DNA of 64,000 nucleotides from Eurosta solidaginis. Lineage: Eukaryota; Arthropoda; Insecta; Diptera; Tephritidae. This document shows positions 47,625 through 61,543 of this stretch, in pieces. Each line of letters starts with the position of its first letter. The stretch's first letter is position 1. The notes beneath the pieces are model-generated. The model worked only from the letters and a program-made list of their open reading frames with translations. It was not told the DNA's origin and searched no databases. Location: NCBI RefSeq assembly GCF_040869045.1, contig NC_090319.1, positions 226,586,490 to 226,650,489 of the forward strand. The letters run 5' to 3'. A program made the translations under genes and the position numbers.

Positions 47625-50600
47625 CACTTTCGAACGGGTCTATGCATAAACTTCGTTCTACTGCTGTTTTCTTATGCTCGGTTTTAGAAAAAAAAAAAAT
47701 GGTGTTGCCAGATGTCTGATTTTTTTTTTAATGATTGGCAACGGCTGAATTTCTAAGAAAAAATAAATAAATTCTAAATGAATAGCCGAAACAATGAGGT
47801 TGCTATCTATCTTAGCGTACATTTTGTAGTATTAGCCGTGATTGCTACAAGTACTCTGCCTTATCTATATAAATAAAAATGATTTTTGACATGTTTGTAA
47901 GCGAATCACTTTCGAACGGCTCTACGCATAAACTTCGTTCTACTGCTATTTTCTTATGCTCTACTTGAACTCAGTTTTAGAAAAAAACAAATTGGTGTTG
48001 CCAGATGTCTGATTTTTTTTTTGAATGATTGGCAACGGCTGAATTTCTTTAAAAAAAAAAACATAAATAAATTCTCAAAGATTAGCCGAAACAATGGGGT
48101 TGCTATCTATCTTAGCGTACATTTTGTAGTATAATGCGTATCTGCTACAAGTATTTTGCCTTATCTATATAAATAAAATTGAGTTTTGACATGTTTGTAA
48201 GCGAATAACTTTCGAACGGTTCTACGCATAAACTTCCTTCTACTGCTGTTTTCTTATGCTCTACTTGAAAGCGGTATTAGAAAAAAAAATTGGTGTTGCC
48301 AGATGTCTGATTTTTTTTTAATGATTGGCAACGACTGAATTTCTTTAAAAAAAAATAAATAAATTCTAAATGAATAGCCGAAACAATGGGGTTGCTATCT
48401 ATCTTAGCGTACATTTTGTAGTATTAGCCGTGATTACTACAAGTACTTTGCCTTATTTATATTAATAAAAATGAGTTTTGACATGTTTGTAAGCGAATCA
48501 CTTTCGAACGGCTCTACGCATAAACTTCGTTCTACTGCTGTTTTTTTATGCTCTACTTGAACTTATTAGAAAAAAAAATTGGTGTTGCCAGATGTCTGAT
48601 TTTTTTTTAATGATTGGCAACGGCTGAATTTCTTAAAAAACATAAATAAATTCTAAAGGAATAGCCGAAACAATGGAGTTTCTATCTATCTTAGCGTACA
48701 TTTTGTAGTATTAGCAGTGATAGCTACAAGTACTTTGACTTATCTATATAAATAAAAATGAGTTTTGACATGTTTGTAAGCGAATCACTTTCGAACGGCT
48801 CTACGCATAAACTTCTTTCTACTGCTATTTTCTTATGCTCTACTTAAACTCGGTTATAGAAAAAAAATTGGTGTTGCCAGATGTCTGATTTTTTTTTAAT
48901 GATTGGCAACGGCTGAATTTTAAAAAAAAAAACACAAATAAATTCTAAATGAATAGCCGAAACACTGGGGTTGCTATCTAACTTAGCGTACATTTTGTAG
49001 TATTAGCCGTGATTGCTACAAGTACTTTGCCTTATCTATATAAATAAAAATGAGTTTTGACATGTTTGTAAGCGAATCACTTTCGAACGGCTCTACGCAT
49101 AAACTTCTTTCTACTGCTGTTTTCTTATGCTCTACTTGAACTTGGTTTAAAAAAAAAAATGGTGTCGCCAGATGTCTGATTTTTTTTTAATGATTTGCAA
49201 CGGCTGTATTTCTTACAAAAACATAAATAAATTCTAAAGGAATAGCCAAAACAATGGGGTTGCTATCTATCTTAGCGTACATTTTGTAGTATTAGCCGTG
49301 ATTGCTACAAGTACTTTGCCTTATCTATATAAATAAAAATGAGTTTTGACATGTTTGTAAGCGAATCACTTTCGAACGGTTCTACGCATAAACTTCGTTC
49401 TACTGCTGTTTTCTTATGCTCTACTTAAACTCGGTTTTATAAAAAAACAAATTGGTATTGCCGGATGTCTGATTTTTTTTTTTGAATGATTGGCAACGGC
49501 TGAATTTCTTTAAAAAAAACATAAATAAATTCTCAAAGATTAGCCGAAACAATGGGGTTGCTATCTATCTTAGCGTACATTTTGTAGTATTAGCCGTGAT
49601 TGCTACAAGTATTTTGCCTTATCTATATAAATAAAAATGAGTTTTGACATGTTTGTAAGCGAATCAGTTTCGAACGGCTCTACGCATAAACTTCGTTGTA
49701 CTGCTGTTTTCTTATGCTCTACTTGAACTTGGTTTTAGGAAGAAAATGGTGTTGCCAGATATCTGAAGTTTTTTTTATGATTTGCAACGGCTGAATTTCT
49801 TAAAAAAACATAAATAAATTCTAAATGAATAGCCGAAACAATGGGGTTGCTATCTATCTTAGCGTATATTTTGTAGTATTAGCCGTGATTGCTACAAGTA
49901 TTTTGCCTTATCTATATAAATAAAAATGAGTTTTGACATGTTTGTAAGCGAATCACTTTCAAACGTCTCTACGCATAAACTTCGTTCTACTGCTGTTTTC
50001 TTATGCTCTACTTGAACTCGGTGTTAGAAAAAAAATTGGTGTTGCCAGATGTCTGATTTTTTTTTTAATGATTGGCAACGGCTGAATTTCTTAAAAAAAA
50101 ATAAATAAATTCTAATGAATAGCCGAAACAATGGGGTTGCTATCTATCTTAGCGTACATTTTGTATTATTAGCCGTGATTGCTACAAGTATTTTGCCTTA
50201 TCTATATAAATAAAAATGAGTTTTGACATGTTTGTAAGCGAATCACTTTCGAACGGCTCTACGCATAAACTTCGTTCTACTGCTGTTTTCTTATGCTCTA
50301 CTTGACCTTGGTTTTAGGAAGAAAATGGTTTTGCCAGATGTCTGATGTTTTTTTTATGATTCGCAACGGCTGTATTTCTTATAAAAAACATAAATAAATT
50401 CTAAATGAATAGCCGAAACAATGGGGCTGCTATCTATCTTAGCGTACATTTTGTAGTATTAGCCGTGAATGCTACAAGTACTTTGCCTTATTTATATAAA
50501 TAAAAATGAGTTTTGACATGTTTGAAAGCGATTCACTTTCGAACGGATCTACGCATAAACTTCGTTCTACTGCTGTTTTTTATGCTCTACTTTAACTTAT

Positions 50601-53600
50601 TAGAAAAAAAATGGAGTTGCCAGATGACTGAATTTTTTTTAATGATTGGCAACGGCTGAATTTCTTAAAAAAACATAAATAAATTCTAAAGGAATAGCCG
50701 AAACAATGGGGTTGCTATCTATCTTAGCGTACATTTTGTAGTATTAGCCGTGATTGCTACAAGTACTTTGCCTTATCTATATAAATAAAAATGAGTTTTG
50801 CCATGTTTGTAAGCGAATCACTTTCGAACGGCTCTACGCATAAACTTCTTTCTACTGCTGTTTTCTTATGCTCTACTTGAACTCAGTTTTAGAAAAAAAC
50901 AAATTGGTGTTGCCAGACGTCTGATTTTTTTTTGAATGATTGGAAACGGCTGAATTTCTTAAAAAAAAACATAAATAAATTCTAAATGAACAGCCCAAAC
51001 AATGGGGTTGCTATCTATCTTAGCGTACATTTTGTAGTATTAGCCGTATCTGCTACAAGTATTTTGCCTTATCAATAAAATTGAGTTTTGACATGTTTGT
51101 AAGCGAATCACTTTCGAACGGCTCTACGCATAAACTTCATTCTACTGCTGTTTTCTTATGCTCTACTTGAACGCGGTATTAGAAAAAAAATTGGTGTTGC
51201 CAGATGTCTGATTTTTTTTTAATGATTGGCAACGACTGAATTTCTTTAAAAAAAAATAAACAAATTCTAAATGAATAGCCGAAACAATGGGGTTGCTATC
51301 TATCTTAGCGTACATTTTGTAGTATTAGCCGTGATTGCTACAAGTATTTTGCCTTATCTATATAAATAAAAATGAGTTTTGACATATTTGTAAGCGAATC
51401 ACTTTCGAACGGCTCTACGCATAATCTTCGTTCTACTGCTGTTTTCTTATGCTCTACTTGAACTTGGTTTTAGGAAGAAAATGGTGTTGCCAGATATCTG
51501 ATGTTTTTTTTATGATTTGCAACGGCTGAATTTCTTAAAAAAACATAAATAAATTCTAAATGAATAGCCGAAACAATGGGGTTGCTATCTATCTTAGCGT
51601 ATATTTTGTAGTATTAGCCGTGATTGCTACAAGTATTTTGCCTTATCTATATAAATAAAAATGAGTTTTGACATGTTTGTAAGCGAATCACTTTCAAACG
51701 GCTCTACGCATAAACTTCGTTCTACTGCTGTTTTCTTATGCTCTACTTGAACTCGGTATTAGAAAAAAAAATGGTGTTGCCAGATGTCTGATTTTTTTTT
51801 TAATGATTGGCAACGGCTGAATTTCTTAAAAAAAAAATAAATAAATTCTAAATGAATAGCCGAAACAATGGGGTTGCTATCTATCTTAGCGTACATTTTG
51901 TATTATTAGCCGTGATTGCTACAAGTATTATGCCTTATCTATATAAATAAAAATGAGTTTTGACATGTTTGTAAGCGAATCACTTTCGAACGGCTCTACG
52001 CATAAACTTCGTTCTACTGCTGTTTTCTTATGCTCTACTTGACCTTGGTTTTAGGAAGAAAATGGTTTTGCCAGATGTCTGATGTTTTTTTTATGATTCG
52101 CAACGGCTGAATTTCTTAAAAAAAACATAAATAAATTCTAAATGAATAGCCGAAACAATGGGGCTGCTATCTATCTTAGCGTACATTTTGTAGTATTAGC
52201 CGTGAATGCTACAAGTACTTTGGCTTATTTATATAAATAAAAATGAGTTTTGACATGTTTGTAAGCGATTCACTTTCGAACGGATCTACGCATAAACTTC
52301 GTTCTACTGCTGTTTTTTATGCTCTACTTTAACTTATTAGAAAAAAAATGGAGTTGCCAGATGTCTGAATTTTTTTTTATGATTGGCAACGGCTGAATTT
52401 CTTAAAAAAACATAAATAAATTCTAAAGGAATAGCCGAAACAATGGGGTTGCTATCTATCTTAGCGTACATTTTGTAGTATTAGCCGTGTTTGCTACAAG
52501 TACTTTGCCTTATCTATATAAATAAAAATGAGTTTTGCCATGTTTGTAAGCGAATCACTTTCGAACGGCTCTACGCATAAACTTCTTTCTACTGCTGTTT
52601 TCTTACGCTCAATTTGAACTCGGTTTTAGAAAAAAAAAAATTGGTGTTGCCAGACGTCTGATTTTTTTTCATGATTGGCAACGGCTGAATTTCTTAAAAA
52701 AAAACATAAATAAATTCTAAATGAATAGCCGAAACAATGGGGTTGCTATCTAACTTAGCGTACATTTTGTAGTATTAGCCGTGTTTGCTACAAGTACTTT
52801 GCCTTATCTATATAAATAAAAATGAGTTTTGACATGTTTGTAAGCGAATCGCTTTCGAACGGCTCTACGCATAAACTTCGTTCTACTGCTGTTTTCTTAT
52901 GCTCTAATTGAACTTGGTTTTTGGGAAAAAAATGGTGTTGCCAGATGTCTGATGTTTTTTTTTATGATTTGCAACGGCTGAATTTCTTAAAAAAAACATA
53001 AATAAATTCTAAATGAATAGCCGAAACAATGGGGTTGCTATCTATCTTAGCGTACATTTTGTAGTATTAGCCGTGATTACTACAAGTACTTTGCCTTATT
53101 TATATAAATAAAAATGAGTTTTGACATGTTTGTAAGCGAATCACTTTCGAACGGCTCTACGCAAAAACTTCGTTCTACTGCTGTTTTTTTATGCTCTACT
53201 TGAACTTATTAGAAAAAAAAAATGGTGTTGCCAGATGTCTGACTTTTTTTTTAATGGTTGGCAACGGCTGAATTTCTTAAAAAAAACATAAATAAATTCT
53301 AAAGGAATAGCCGAAACAATGGGGTTGCTATCTATCTTAACGTACATTTTGTAGTATTAGCCGTGATAGCTACAAATACTTTGCCTTATCTATATAAATA
53401 AAAATGAGTTTTGACATGTTTGTAAGCGAATCACTTTCGAACGGCTCTACGCATAAACTTCTTTCTACTGCTCTTTTCTTATGCTCTACTTGAACTCGGT
53501 TATAGAAAAAAAAAAAATTGGTGATGCCAGATGTCTGATTTTTTTTAATGATTGGTAACGGCTGAATTTATTAAAAAAAAACATAAATAAATTCTAAATG

Positions 53601-56600
53601 AATAGCCGAAACAATGGGGTTGCTATCTAACTTAGCGTACATTTTGTAGTATTAGCCGTGGTTGCTACAAGTACTTTGCCTTATCTATATAAATAAAAAT
53701 GAGTTTTGACATGTTTGTAAGCGAATCACTTTCGAACGGCTCTACGCATAAACTTAGTTCTACTGCTATTTTCTTATGCTCTACTTGAACTCAGTTTTAG
53801 AAAAAAACAAATTGGTGTTGCCAGATGTCTGATTTTGTTTTTGAATGATTGGCAACGGCTGAATTTCCTTAAAAAAAAACATAAATAAATTCTAAATGAA
53901 CAGCCGTAACAATGGGGTTGCTATCTATCTTAGCGTAGATTTTGTAGTATTAGCCGTGATTGCTACAAGTATTTTGCCTTATCTATATAAATAAAAATGA
54001 GTTTTGACATGTTTGTAAGCGAATCAGTTTCGAACGGCTCTACGCATAAACTTCGTTCTACTGTTGTTTTCTTATGCTCTACTTGAACTCGGTTTTAGAA
54101 AAAAAATTGGTGTTGCCAGATGTATGATTTTTTTTAATAATTGGCAACGTCTGAATTTCTTAAAAAAACATAAATAAATTCTAAAGGAATAGCCGAAACA
54201 ATGGGGTTGCTATCTATCTTAGCGTACATTTTGTAGTATTAGCCGTGATTGCTACAAGTACTTTGCCTTATCTATATAAATAAAAATGAGTTTTGCCATG
54301 TTTGTAAGCGAATCACTTTCGAACGGCTCTACGCATAAACTTCTTTCTACTGCTGTTTTCTTATGCTCTACTTGAACTCAGTTTTAGAAAAAAACAAATT
54401 GGTGTTGCCAGACGTCTGATTTTTTTTTTGAATGATTGGAAACGGCTGAATTTCTTTAAAAAAAACATAAATAAATTCTAAATGAACAGCCCAAACAATG
54501 GGGTTGCTATCTATCTTAGCGTACATTTTGTAGTATTAGCCGTATCTGCTACAAGTATTTTGCCTTATCAATAAAATTGAGTTTTGACATGTTTGTAAGC
54601 GAATCACTTTCGAACGGCTCTACGCATAAACTTCGTTCTACTGCTGTTTTCTTATGCTCTACTTGAACGCGGTATTAGAAAAAAAATTGGTGTTGCCAGA
54701 TGTCTGATTTTTTTTTAATGATTGGCAACGACTGAATTTCTTTAAAAAAAAATAAACAAATTCTAAATGAATAGCCGAAACAATGGGGTTGCTATCTATC
54801 TTAGCGTACATTTTGTAGTATTAGCCGTGATTGCTACAAGTATTTTGCCTTATCTATATAAATAAAAATGAGTTTTGACATATTTGTAAGCGAATCACTT
54901 TCGAACGGCTCTACGCATAATCTTCGTTCTACTGCTGTTTTCTTATGCTCTACTTGAACTTGGTTTTAGGAAGAAAATGGTGTTGCCAGATATCTGATGT
55001 TTTTTTTATGATTTGCAACGGCTGAATTTCTTAAAAAAACATAAATAAATTCTAAATGAATAGCCGAAACAATGGGGTTGCTATCTATCTTAGCGTATAT
55101 TTTGTAGTATTAGCCGTGATTGCTACAAGTATTTTGCCTTATCTATATAAATAAAAATGAGTTTTGACATGTTTGTAAGCGAATCACTTTCAAACGGCTC
55201 TACGCATAAACTTCGTTCTACTGCTGTTTTCTTATGCTCTACTTGAACTCGGTATTAGAAAAAAAATGGTGTTGCCAGATGTCTGATTTTTTTTTTTAAT
55301 GATTGGCAACGGCTGAATTTCTTAAAAAAAAAATAAATAAATTCTAAATGAATAGCCGAAACAATGGGGTTGCTATCTATCTTAGCGTACATTTTGTATT
55401 ATTAGCCGTGATTGCTACAAGTATTTTGCCTTATCTATATAAATAAAAATGAGTTTTGACATGTTTGTAAGCGAATCACTTTCGAACGGCTCTACGCATA
55501 AACTTCGTTCTACTGCTGTTTTCTTATGCTCTACTTGACCTTGGTTTTAGGAAGAAAATGGTTTTGCCAGATGTCTGATGTTTTTTTTATGATTCGCAAC
55601 GGCTGAATTTCTTAAAAAAAACATAAATAAATTCTAAATGAATAGCCGAAACAATGGGGCTGCTATCTATCTTAGCGTACATTTTGTAGTATTAGCCGTG
55701 AATGCTACAAGTACTTTGTCTTATTTATATAAATAAAAATGAGTTTTGACATGTTTGTAAGCGATTCACTTTCGAACGGATCTACGCATAAACTTCGTTC
55801 TACTGCTGTTTTTTATGCTCTACTTTAACTTATTAGAAAAAAATGGAGTTGCCAGATGTCTGAATTTTTTTTAATGATTGGCAACGGCTGAATTTCTTAA
55901 AAAACATAAATAAATTCTAAAGGAATAGCCGAAACAATGGGGTTGCTATCTATCTTAGCGTACATTTTGTAGTATTAGCCGTGTTTGCTACAAGTACTTT
56001 GCCTTATCTATATAAATAAAAATGAGTTTTGCCATGTTTGTAAGCGAATCACTTTCGAACGGCTCTACGCATAAACTTCTTTCTACTGCTGTTTTCTTAC
56101 GCTCAATTTGAACTCGGTTTTAGAAAAAAAAAATTGGTGTTGCCAGACGTCTGATTTTTTTTCATGATTGGCAACGGCTGAATTTCTTAAAAAAAAACAT
56201 AAATAAATTCTAAATGAATAGCCGAAACAATGGGGTTGCTATCTAACTTAGCGTACATTTTGTAGTATTAGCCGTGTTTGCTACAAGTACTTTGCCTTAT
56301 CTATATAAATAAAAATGAGTTTTGACATGTTTGTAAGCGAATCGCTTTCGAACGGCTCTACGCATAAACTTCGTTCTACTGCTGTTTTCTTATGCTCTAA
56401 TTGAACTTGGTTTTTGGGAAAAAAATTGTGTTGCCAGATGTCTGATGTTTTTTTTTTATGATTTGCAACGGCTGAATTTCTTAAAAAAAACATAAATAAA
56501 TTCTAAATGAATAGCCGAAACAATGGGGTTGCTATCTATCTTAGCGTACATTTTGTAGTATTAGCCGTGATTACTACAAGTACTTTGCCTTATTTATATA

Positions 56601-58105
56601 AATAAAAATGAGTTTTGACATGTTTGTAAGCGAATCACTTTCGAACGGCTCTACGCAAAAACTTCGTTCTACTGCTGTTTTTTTATGCTCTACTTGAACT
56701 TATTAGAAAAAAAATGGTGTTGCCAGATGTCTGACTTTTTTTTTAATGATTGGCAACGGCTGAATTTCTTAAAAAAACATAAATAAATTCTAAAGGAATA
56801 GCCGAAACAATGGGGTTGCTATCTATCTTAACGTACATTTTGTAGTATTAGCCGTGATAGCTACAAGTACTTTGCCTTATCTATATAAATAAAAATGAGT
56901 TTTGACATGTTTGTAAGCGAATCACTTTCGAACGGCTCTACGCATAAACTTCTTTCTACTGCTCTTTTCTTATGCTCTACTTGAAGTCGGTTATAGAAAA
57001 AAAAAGATTGGTGATGCCAGATGTCTGATTTTTTTTTAATGATTGGTAACGGCTGAATTTATTAAAAAAAAAACATAAATAAATTCTAAATGAATAGCCG
57101 AAACAATGGGGTTGCTATCTAACTTAGCGTACATTTTGTAGTATTAGCCGTGGTTGCTACAAGTACTTTGCCTTATCTATATAAATAAAAATGAGTTTTG
57201 ACATGTTTGTAAGCGAATCACTTTCGAACGGCTCTACGCATAAACTTAGTTCTACTGCTATTTTCTTATGCTCTACTTGAACTCAGTTTTAGAAAAAAAC
57301 AAATTGGTGTTGCCAGATGTCTGATTTTGTTTTTGAATGATTGGCAACGGCTGAATTTCCTTAAAAAAAAAACATAAATAAATTCTAAATGAACAGCCGT
57401 AACAATGGGGTTGCTATCTATCTTAGCGTAGATTTTGTAGTATTAGCCGTGATTGCTACAAGTATTTTGCCTTATCTATATAAATAAAAATGAGTTTTGA
57501 CATGTTTGTAAGCGAATCAGTTTCGAACGGCTCTACGCATAAACTTCGTTCTACTGTTGTTTTCTTATGCTCTACTTGAACTCGGTTTTAGAAAAAAAAT
57601 TGGTGTTGCCAGATGTATGATTTTTTTTAATGATTGGCAACGTCTGAATTTCTTAAAAAAAAACATAAATAAATTCTAAATGAATAGCCGAAATAATGGG
57701 GTTGCTATCTATCTTAGCGTACATTTTGTAGTATTAGCCGTGATTGCTACAAGTATTTTGCTTTATCTACATAAATAAAAATGAGTTTTGACATGTTTGT
57801 AAGCGAATCACTTTCGAACGGCTCTACGCATAAACTTCGTTCTACTGCTGTTTTCTTATGCTCTGCTTGAACTCAGTATTAGAAAAAAAAATTGGTGTTG
57901 CCAGTGTATGGTTTTTTTTTTGAATGATTGGCAACGGATGAATTTCTTAAAAAAAACCTAAATAAATTCTCAATGAATAGCCGAAACAATGGGGTTGCTA
58001 TCTATCTTAGCGTACATTTTGTAGTATTAGCCGTGATTGCTACAAGTACTTTGCCTTATCTATATAAATAAAAATGAGTTTTGACATGTTTGTAAGCGAA
58101 TCACT
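47625..58105. repeat. 290-bp satellite, segment 8, with 6- and 12-monomer higher-order repeats
   Basis: About thirty-six monomers. 50665-54160 recurs at about 54161-57655 at an offset of 3493-3496 (twelve monomers). A shorter period near 1732-1738 bp (six monomers) links 49000-50890 with 50730-52620. Marker variants such as ACTTGACCTTGGTTTTAGG occur at 50306, 52038 and 55534. No gene seen. Confidence 0.93.
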
Positions 58106-58552
58106 TGTAGTTTAAACAGCCAACAATTTACTCCCAAATATTTAAATCAGTCTAATATGCTACCCTGCTACAAAAATAGCCTAAATGTTCATCAACACAT
58201 AAATATGCACTTGATAATTAATGCTGACATAGCCATTAAAACAGGTGTGTACAACACACAACCAAATAAATTTGAATTCCAGCAAATTTGCAAGGTTTGC
58301 ATTTCCCGTAGAAGTCGCAGCTCAACACAGATGTGTAGGTACATATTTTGTGACGAGTTGTATGTTGGTATGTAAGTATGTATGCTTAAGGTAGATATGC
58401 ATTTAAGTATGTATGCTTAAATGTAAATATGTATGTAAGAATATGTTTAGAATAATTTAATATAAATAAGCTTAAATATTTGAATAAAGAGACATTCGGA
58501 ATTCACTCATCAACGTCACAACTCTTTTTATTACTTTTTAACCTTTTTTATA
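58106..58552 (+). repeat. 5' LTR of copy 4
   Basis: 447 bp, TGTAGTT to TTTTTTATA. AATAAA is present near 58483. Confidence 0.9.
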
Positions 58553-59055
58553 TGGCGGTCCTGCCTATGATTCTGGTGGCTGATTTTTCAGCCTAATTTC
58601 ATAGCTGGCAAGGATACGCATTTTATATGGCGATCCTGCCTATGATTCTAATGGCTGAATTTTCAGCCTAATTTCATAGCTGGCAAGGATACGCCTTTTA
58701 TAGGCGATCCTGCCTATGATTCTACTGGCTGAATTTTCAGCCTAATTTCATAGCTGGCAAGGATTTTACTGGCTGATTACAGCCTAAGGCTTGTAAAAGA
58801 AGCGAATGATGTTTAGCAATTTTTATGATAATTTACGGGCTTTATAATCGAACTGATGCAGGAGCAGTGGATATGACCAATTTTGAGCACTCAAGAATGA
58901 CACCATTTAGCAATTTATGGGCTTTATAATCGAACTGATGCAGGAGCAGTGAATACGACCAATTTGGAGCACTCAAAAATGACGCCATTTAGCAATTTTT
59001 ATGATAATTTACGGTCTTTATAATCTAAATGATGTAGGAGCAGTGGATATGACCA
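58553..59055 (+). repeat. LTR-element leader repeats, copy 4
   Basis: Three 75-bp units starting at 58553 (TGGCGGTCCTGCC), 58628 and about 58702, against two in copy 1. Three units of the GATGCAGGAGCAGTG repeat then follow, from about 58815. Confidence 0.75.
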
Positions 59056-59843
59056 GTAAAAATATTGATATTACCTTGGAAGGAACAAACAGTGATAAGG
59101 TGGTATATACGGTGATAAGGTGGTATAACAACAGGACTGGCAGCATAAGTATAAGTATGCATAATAAGTATAATCAGCTTAATTTTGAAATAGTTTTAAC
59201 AATTTAGACATTATTTTTAAGCAGGAAAAATATTCGGGAAACCTAACGGCTGCCTATTGACTAGCAAAAATTTAAATTTCTGCTGTAAAAAGTTTTTTTT
59301 TACTAATTTTTGAGCTATGTTCCCAGAAGAGGACATACAAGATCAAAATCAAGTGCTTAGGTCGTTTTCATAAAACTACTTAAATAGGGAAAAAAAATAA
59401 TAATTTTTTTTGAAATGTTTACTGATGTTTTTTAAGCCCAAAATGGCATAGAAAACAAAATGAAAAAAAAGAAAATAGCATAGGAATTAATTTTTAATAA
59501 TTAAACAAGGAAAAATAAACTGTATTTAACTATTCATCATTTGAAAAAATTTTCAGAAAATGTTGTAAGAAAAGTTAGAAATGTCAAAAGTGTTAAATTA
59601 AACAAATTTTTCCTTAAGAACAAACATTTTTAGAATTAAACCTTTTAAATAATAACCTTTATAATGCTAACTATATAAGAAAAAAAAAAATTATAATAAA
59701 AGTAAAATGGAATGCTTAATATAATAAACGTAAAAACAGAGAAATAAGCATAAATTAGCATTTTCCCACCTTCAAAGAAACAGAAATAAAATTTTTATTT
59801 TTTTCTATTTAATTTTCTCTTTCAATCATATCATCTCTTTAAA
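59056..59843. other. LTR-element internal region without a gene
   Basis: AT-rich, matches 8111-8790 of copy 1. The 68-codon frame at 59001-59207 crosses the leader repeat and is not kept in copy 1. Confidence 0.55.
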
Positions 59844-60026
59844 ATGTCTTCGTTGACAAAAATTAACCCCATAGCTGGTTACGAGGTAGGAAAAAGAAAC
59901 TCTGAAACATCAGAGAATAGAATATTAAAATATAAACCACCAGCTGAACCAGAGCCAAAAATTAACCCAAACAATTCAGATATTTGGCTAGCAGTTTCAA
60001 CCTGCGGAATCGTGCTATTGATATAA
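59844..60026 (+). CDS. 60-codon open frame, copy 4
   Basis: Counterpart of 8791-8973. Function unknown. Confidence 0.3.
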   Translation: MSSLTKINPIAGYEVGKRNSETSENRILKYKPPAEPEPKINPNNSDIWLAVSTCGIVLLI

Positions 60027-60109
60027 TATTCAAATTTAGCACACTAAATCCTCTAATTTCAACCCATTTTCGATAAGAACAGTAAATACTACAAATGAAT
60101 CACTGCAAA

Positions 60110-60247
60110 ATGCCTCACCTAATAGAAGAATTTATTAAGGCAGCTTCATTAGCACTTTCTAAGTTCAAGAATTTGCTAATTCACAGTAGTAGCAGTCAAA
60201 GTAGAAGATTTATACCACAAACCTTTCGCAACATAATGCTTGACTAA
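60110..60247 (+). CDS. 45-codon open frame, copy 4
   Basis: Counterpart of 9057-9194. Function unknown. Confidence 0.27.
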   Translation: MPHLIEEFIKAASLALSKFKNLLIHSSSSQSRRFIPQTFRNIMLD

Positions 60248-60863
60248 AAACCTTACGTAAGTGGAAATATGCAAAATACCTAAAATTACCAAAAGATCGG
60301 AAACTTAAAAACCAGCCAGAATGAAGAAAATAAAAAGTCACAAAGGGAACCTTGTTATAAATAAAGCGCTTAATAAATAAATTTGCAATTAGACATGTCA
60401 CGCTCGTTTTCATTCAAAAGGATAGAAAAAGTGTAGCGTAATTCGAGCAACCAGATTGTTGAGGAAGTTATGGACTTAGGACAATATTCAACCAGGCTTA
60501 AAAATGCCGGCAATCTAGGACTTGTAAGAGAAAAAGACAGTTGTCCCTTAGGAAACAAATTGGTCAAGAATAATGAATACTCGAGTAAGCATATTTAAAA
60601 ATAAAAAATAGGTACCCAATTTCTCAAAGATTTAATATTTGCATTAACGCCAGAAGTTAAGCATGTGACAAATTAAAAAAAAAAAAATTCGTCATAAATA
60701 TCATGACGCTCCCATCTGGGAAGGCCACCCAGAAAATCGCATGACACATAAGATCTAATAAATATATTGCTGGAAAATATGAAAAATGGTATAAGAAAAG
60801 ATATGAAAATTTTTTTTTTGCATCCACTGTACCCATCGGTTTATTCACTTATCACTATCTAAC

Positions 60864-60992
60864 GACACTTTAATCCCATCTAGAATAGGAAATGAGGATA
60901 AGCAAAAATTTCTCAGTAACATAGAGAATAGCAATATCATAAATAATAAGAAAATAAAAATACACAAAAATAGACTTAAATTAGTAGAATAA
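60864..60992 (+). pseudogene. Pol C-terminal tail, copy 4
   Basis: Same 42-codon tail as copy 2, ending in an HKNRLK motif. Confidence 0.55.
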
Positions 60993-61098
60993 GAAAATGT
61001 TCAACCTACAAACATAAAATAAAAAAGTAGAATTAATTTATAAAAATAGAATGCTCATGCATTCTCCAAATGCATAAGCATTCTGAAAAAAAAGGAAA

Positions 61099-61543
61099 TG
61101 TAGTGTAAACAGCCAACAATTTAATCCCAAATATTTAAATCAGTGTAATATGCTACCCTGCTACAAAAATAGTCTAAATGTTCATCAACACATAAATATG
61201 CATTTGATAATTAATGCTGGCATAGCCATTAAAACAGGTGTGTACAACACACAACCAAATAAATTTGAATTCCAGCAAATTTGCAAGGTTTGCATTTCCC
61301 ATAGAAATCGCAGCTGAACACAGATGTGTAGGTAGGTAGGTGTGTCGAGTTGTATGTAGGTATGTAAGTATGGATGCTTAAGGTAGATATGCATGTAAGT
61401 ATGTATGCTTAAATGTAAATATGTATGTAAGAATATGTTTAGAATAATTTAATATAAATAAGCTGAAATATTTGAATAAAGAGACATTCGGAATTCACTC
61501 ATCAACGTCACAACTCTTTTTTATTACTTTTTACCCTTTAAAA
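61099..61543 (+). repeat. 3' LTR of copy 4
   Basis: Begins TGTAGTGTAAAC. The end is altered (CCCTTTAAAA). It has a small deletion near 61335, in the region reading TAGGTAGGTAGGTG. Confidence 0.87.

Larger units (their letters stand above)
44717..49100. repeat. 2195-bp tandem duplication of mixed LTR and satellite DNA
   Basis: 44717-46911 is repeated from 46912 to about 49100 at a constant offset of 2195. It carries the Pol tail, the 3' LTR and about five monomers. Only a few differences are visible, mostly A-run lengths plus one change near 48131. Confidence 0.9.
58106..61543 (+). mobile_element. LTR retrotransposon copy 4, two LTRs, defective
   Basis: The most complete uninterrupted copy: 5' LTR, leader repeats, two small frames, Pol tail, 3' LTR. 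The internal region is about 2.55 kb. Like copy 2 it lacks the 9815-10285 equivalent and has TGTAGTTTAAAC at its 5' end. The flanks are CACT (58102-58105) and CAAT (61544-61547), one mismatch. Confidence 0.87.
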
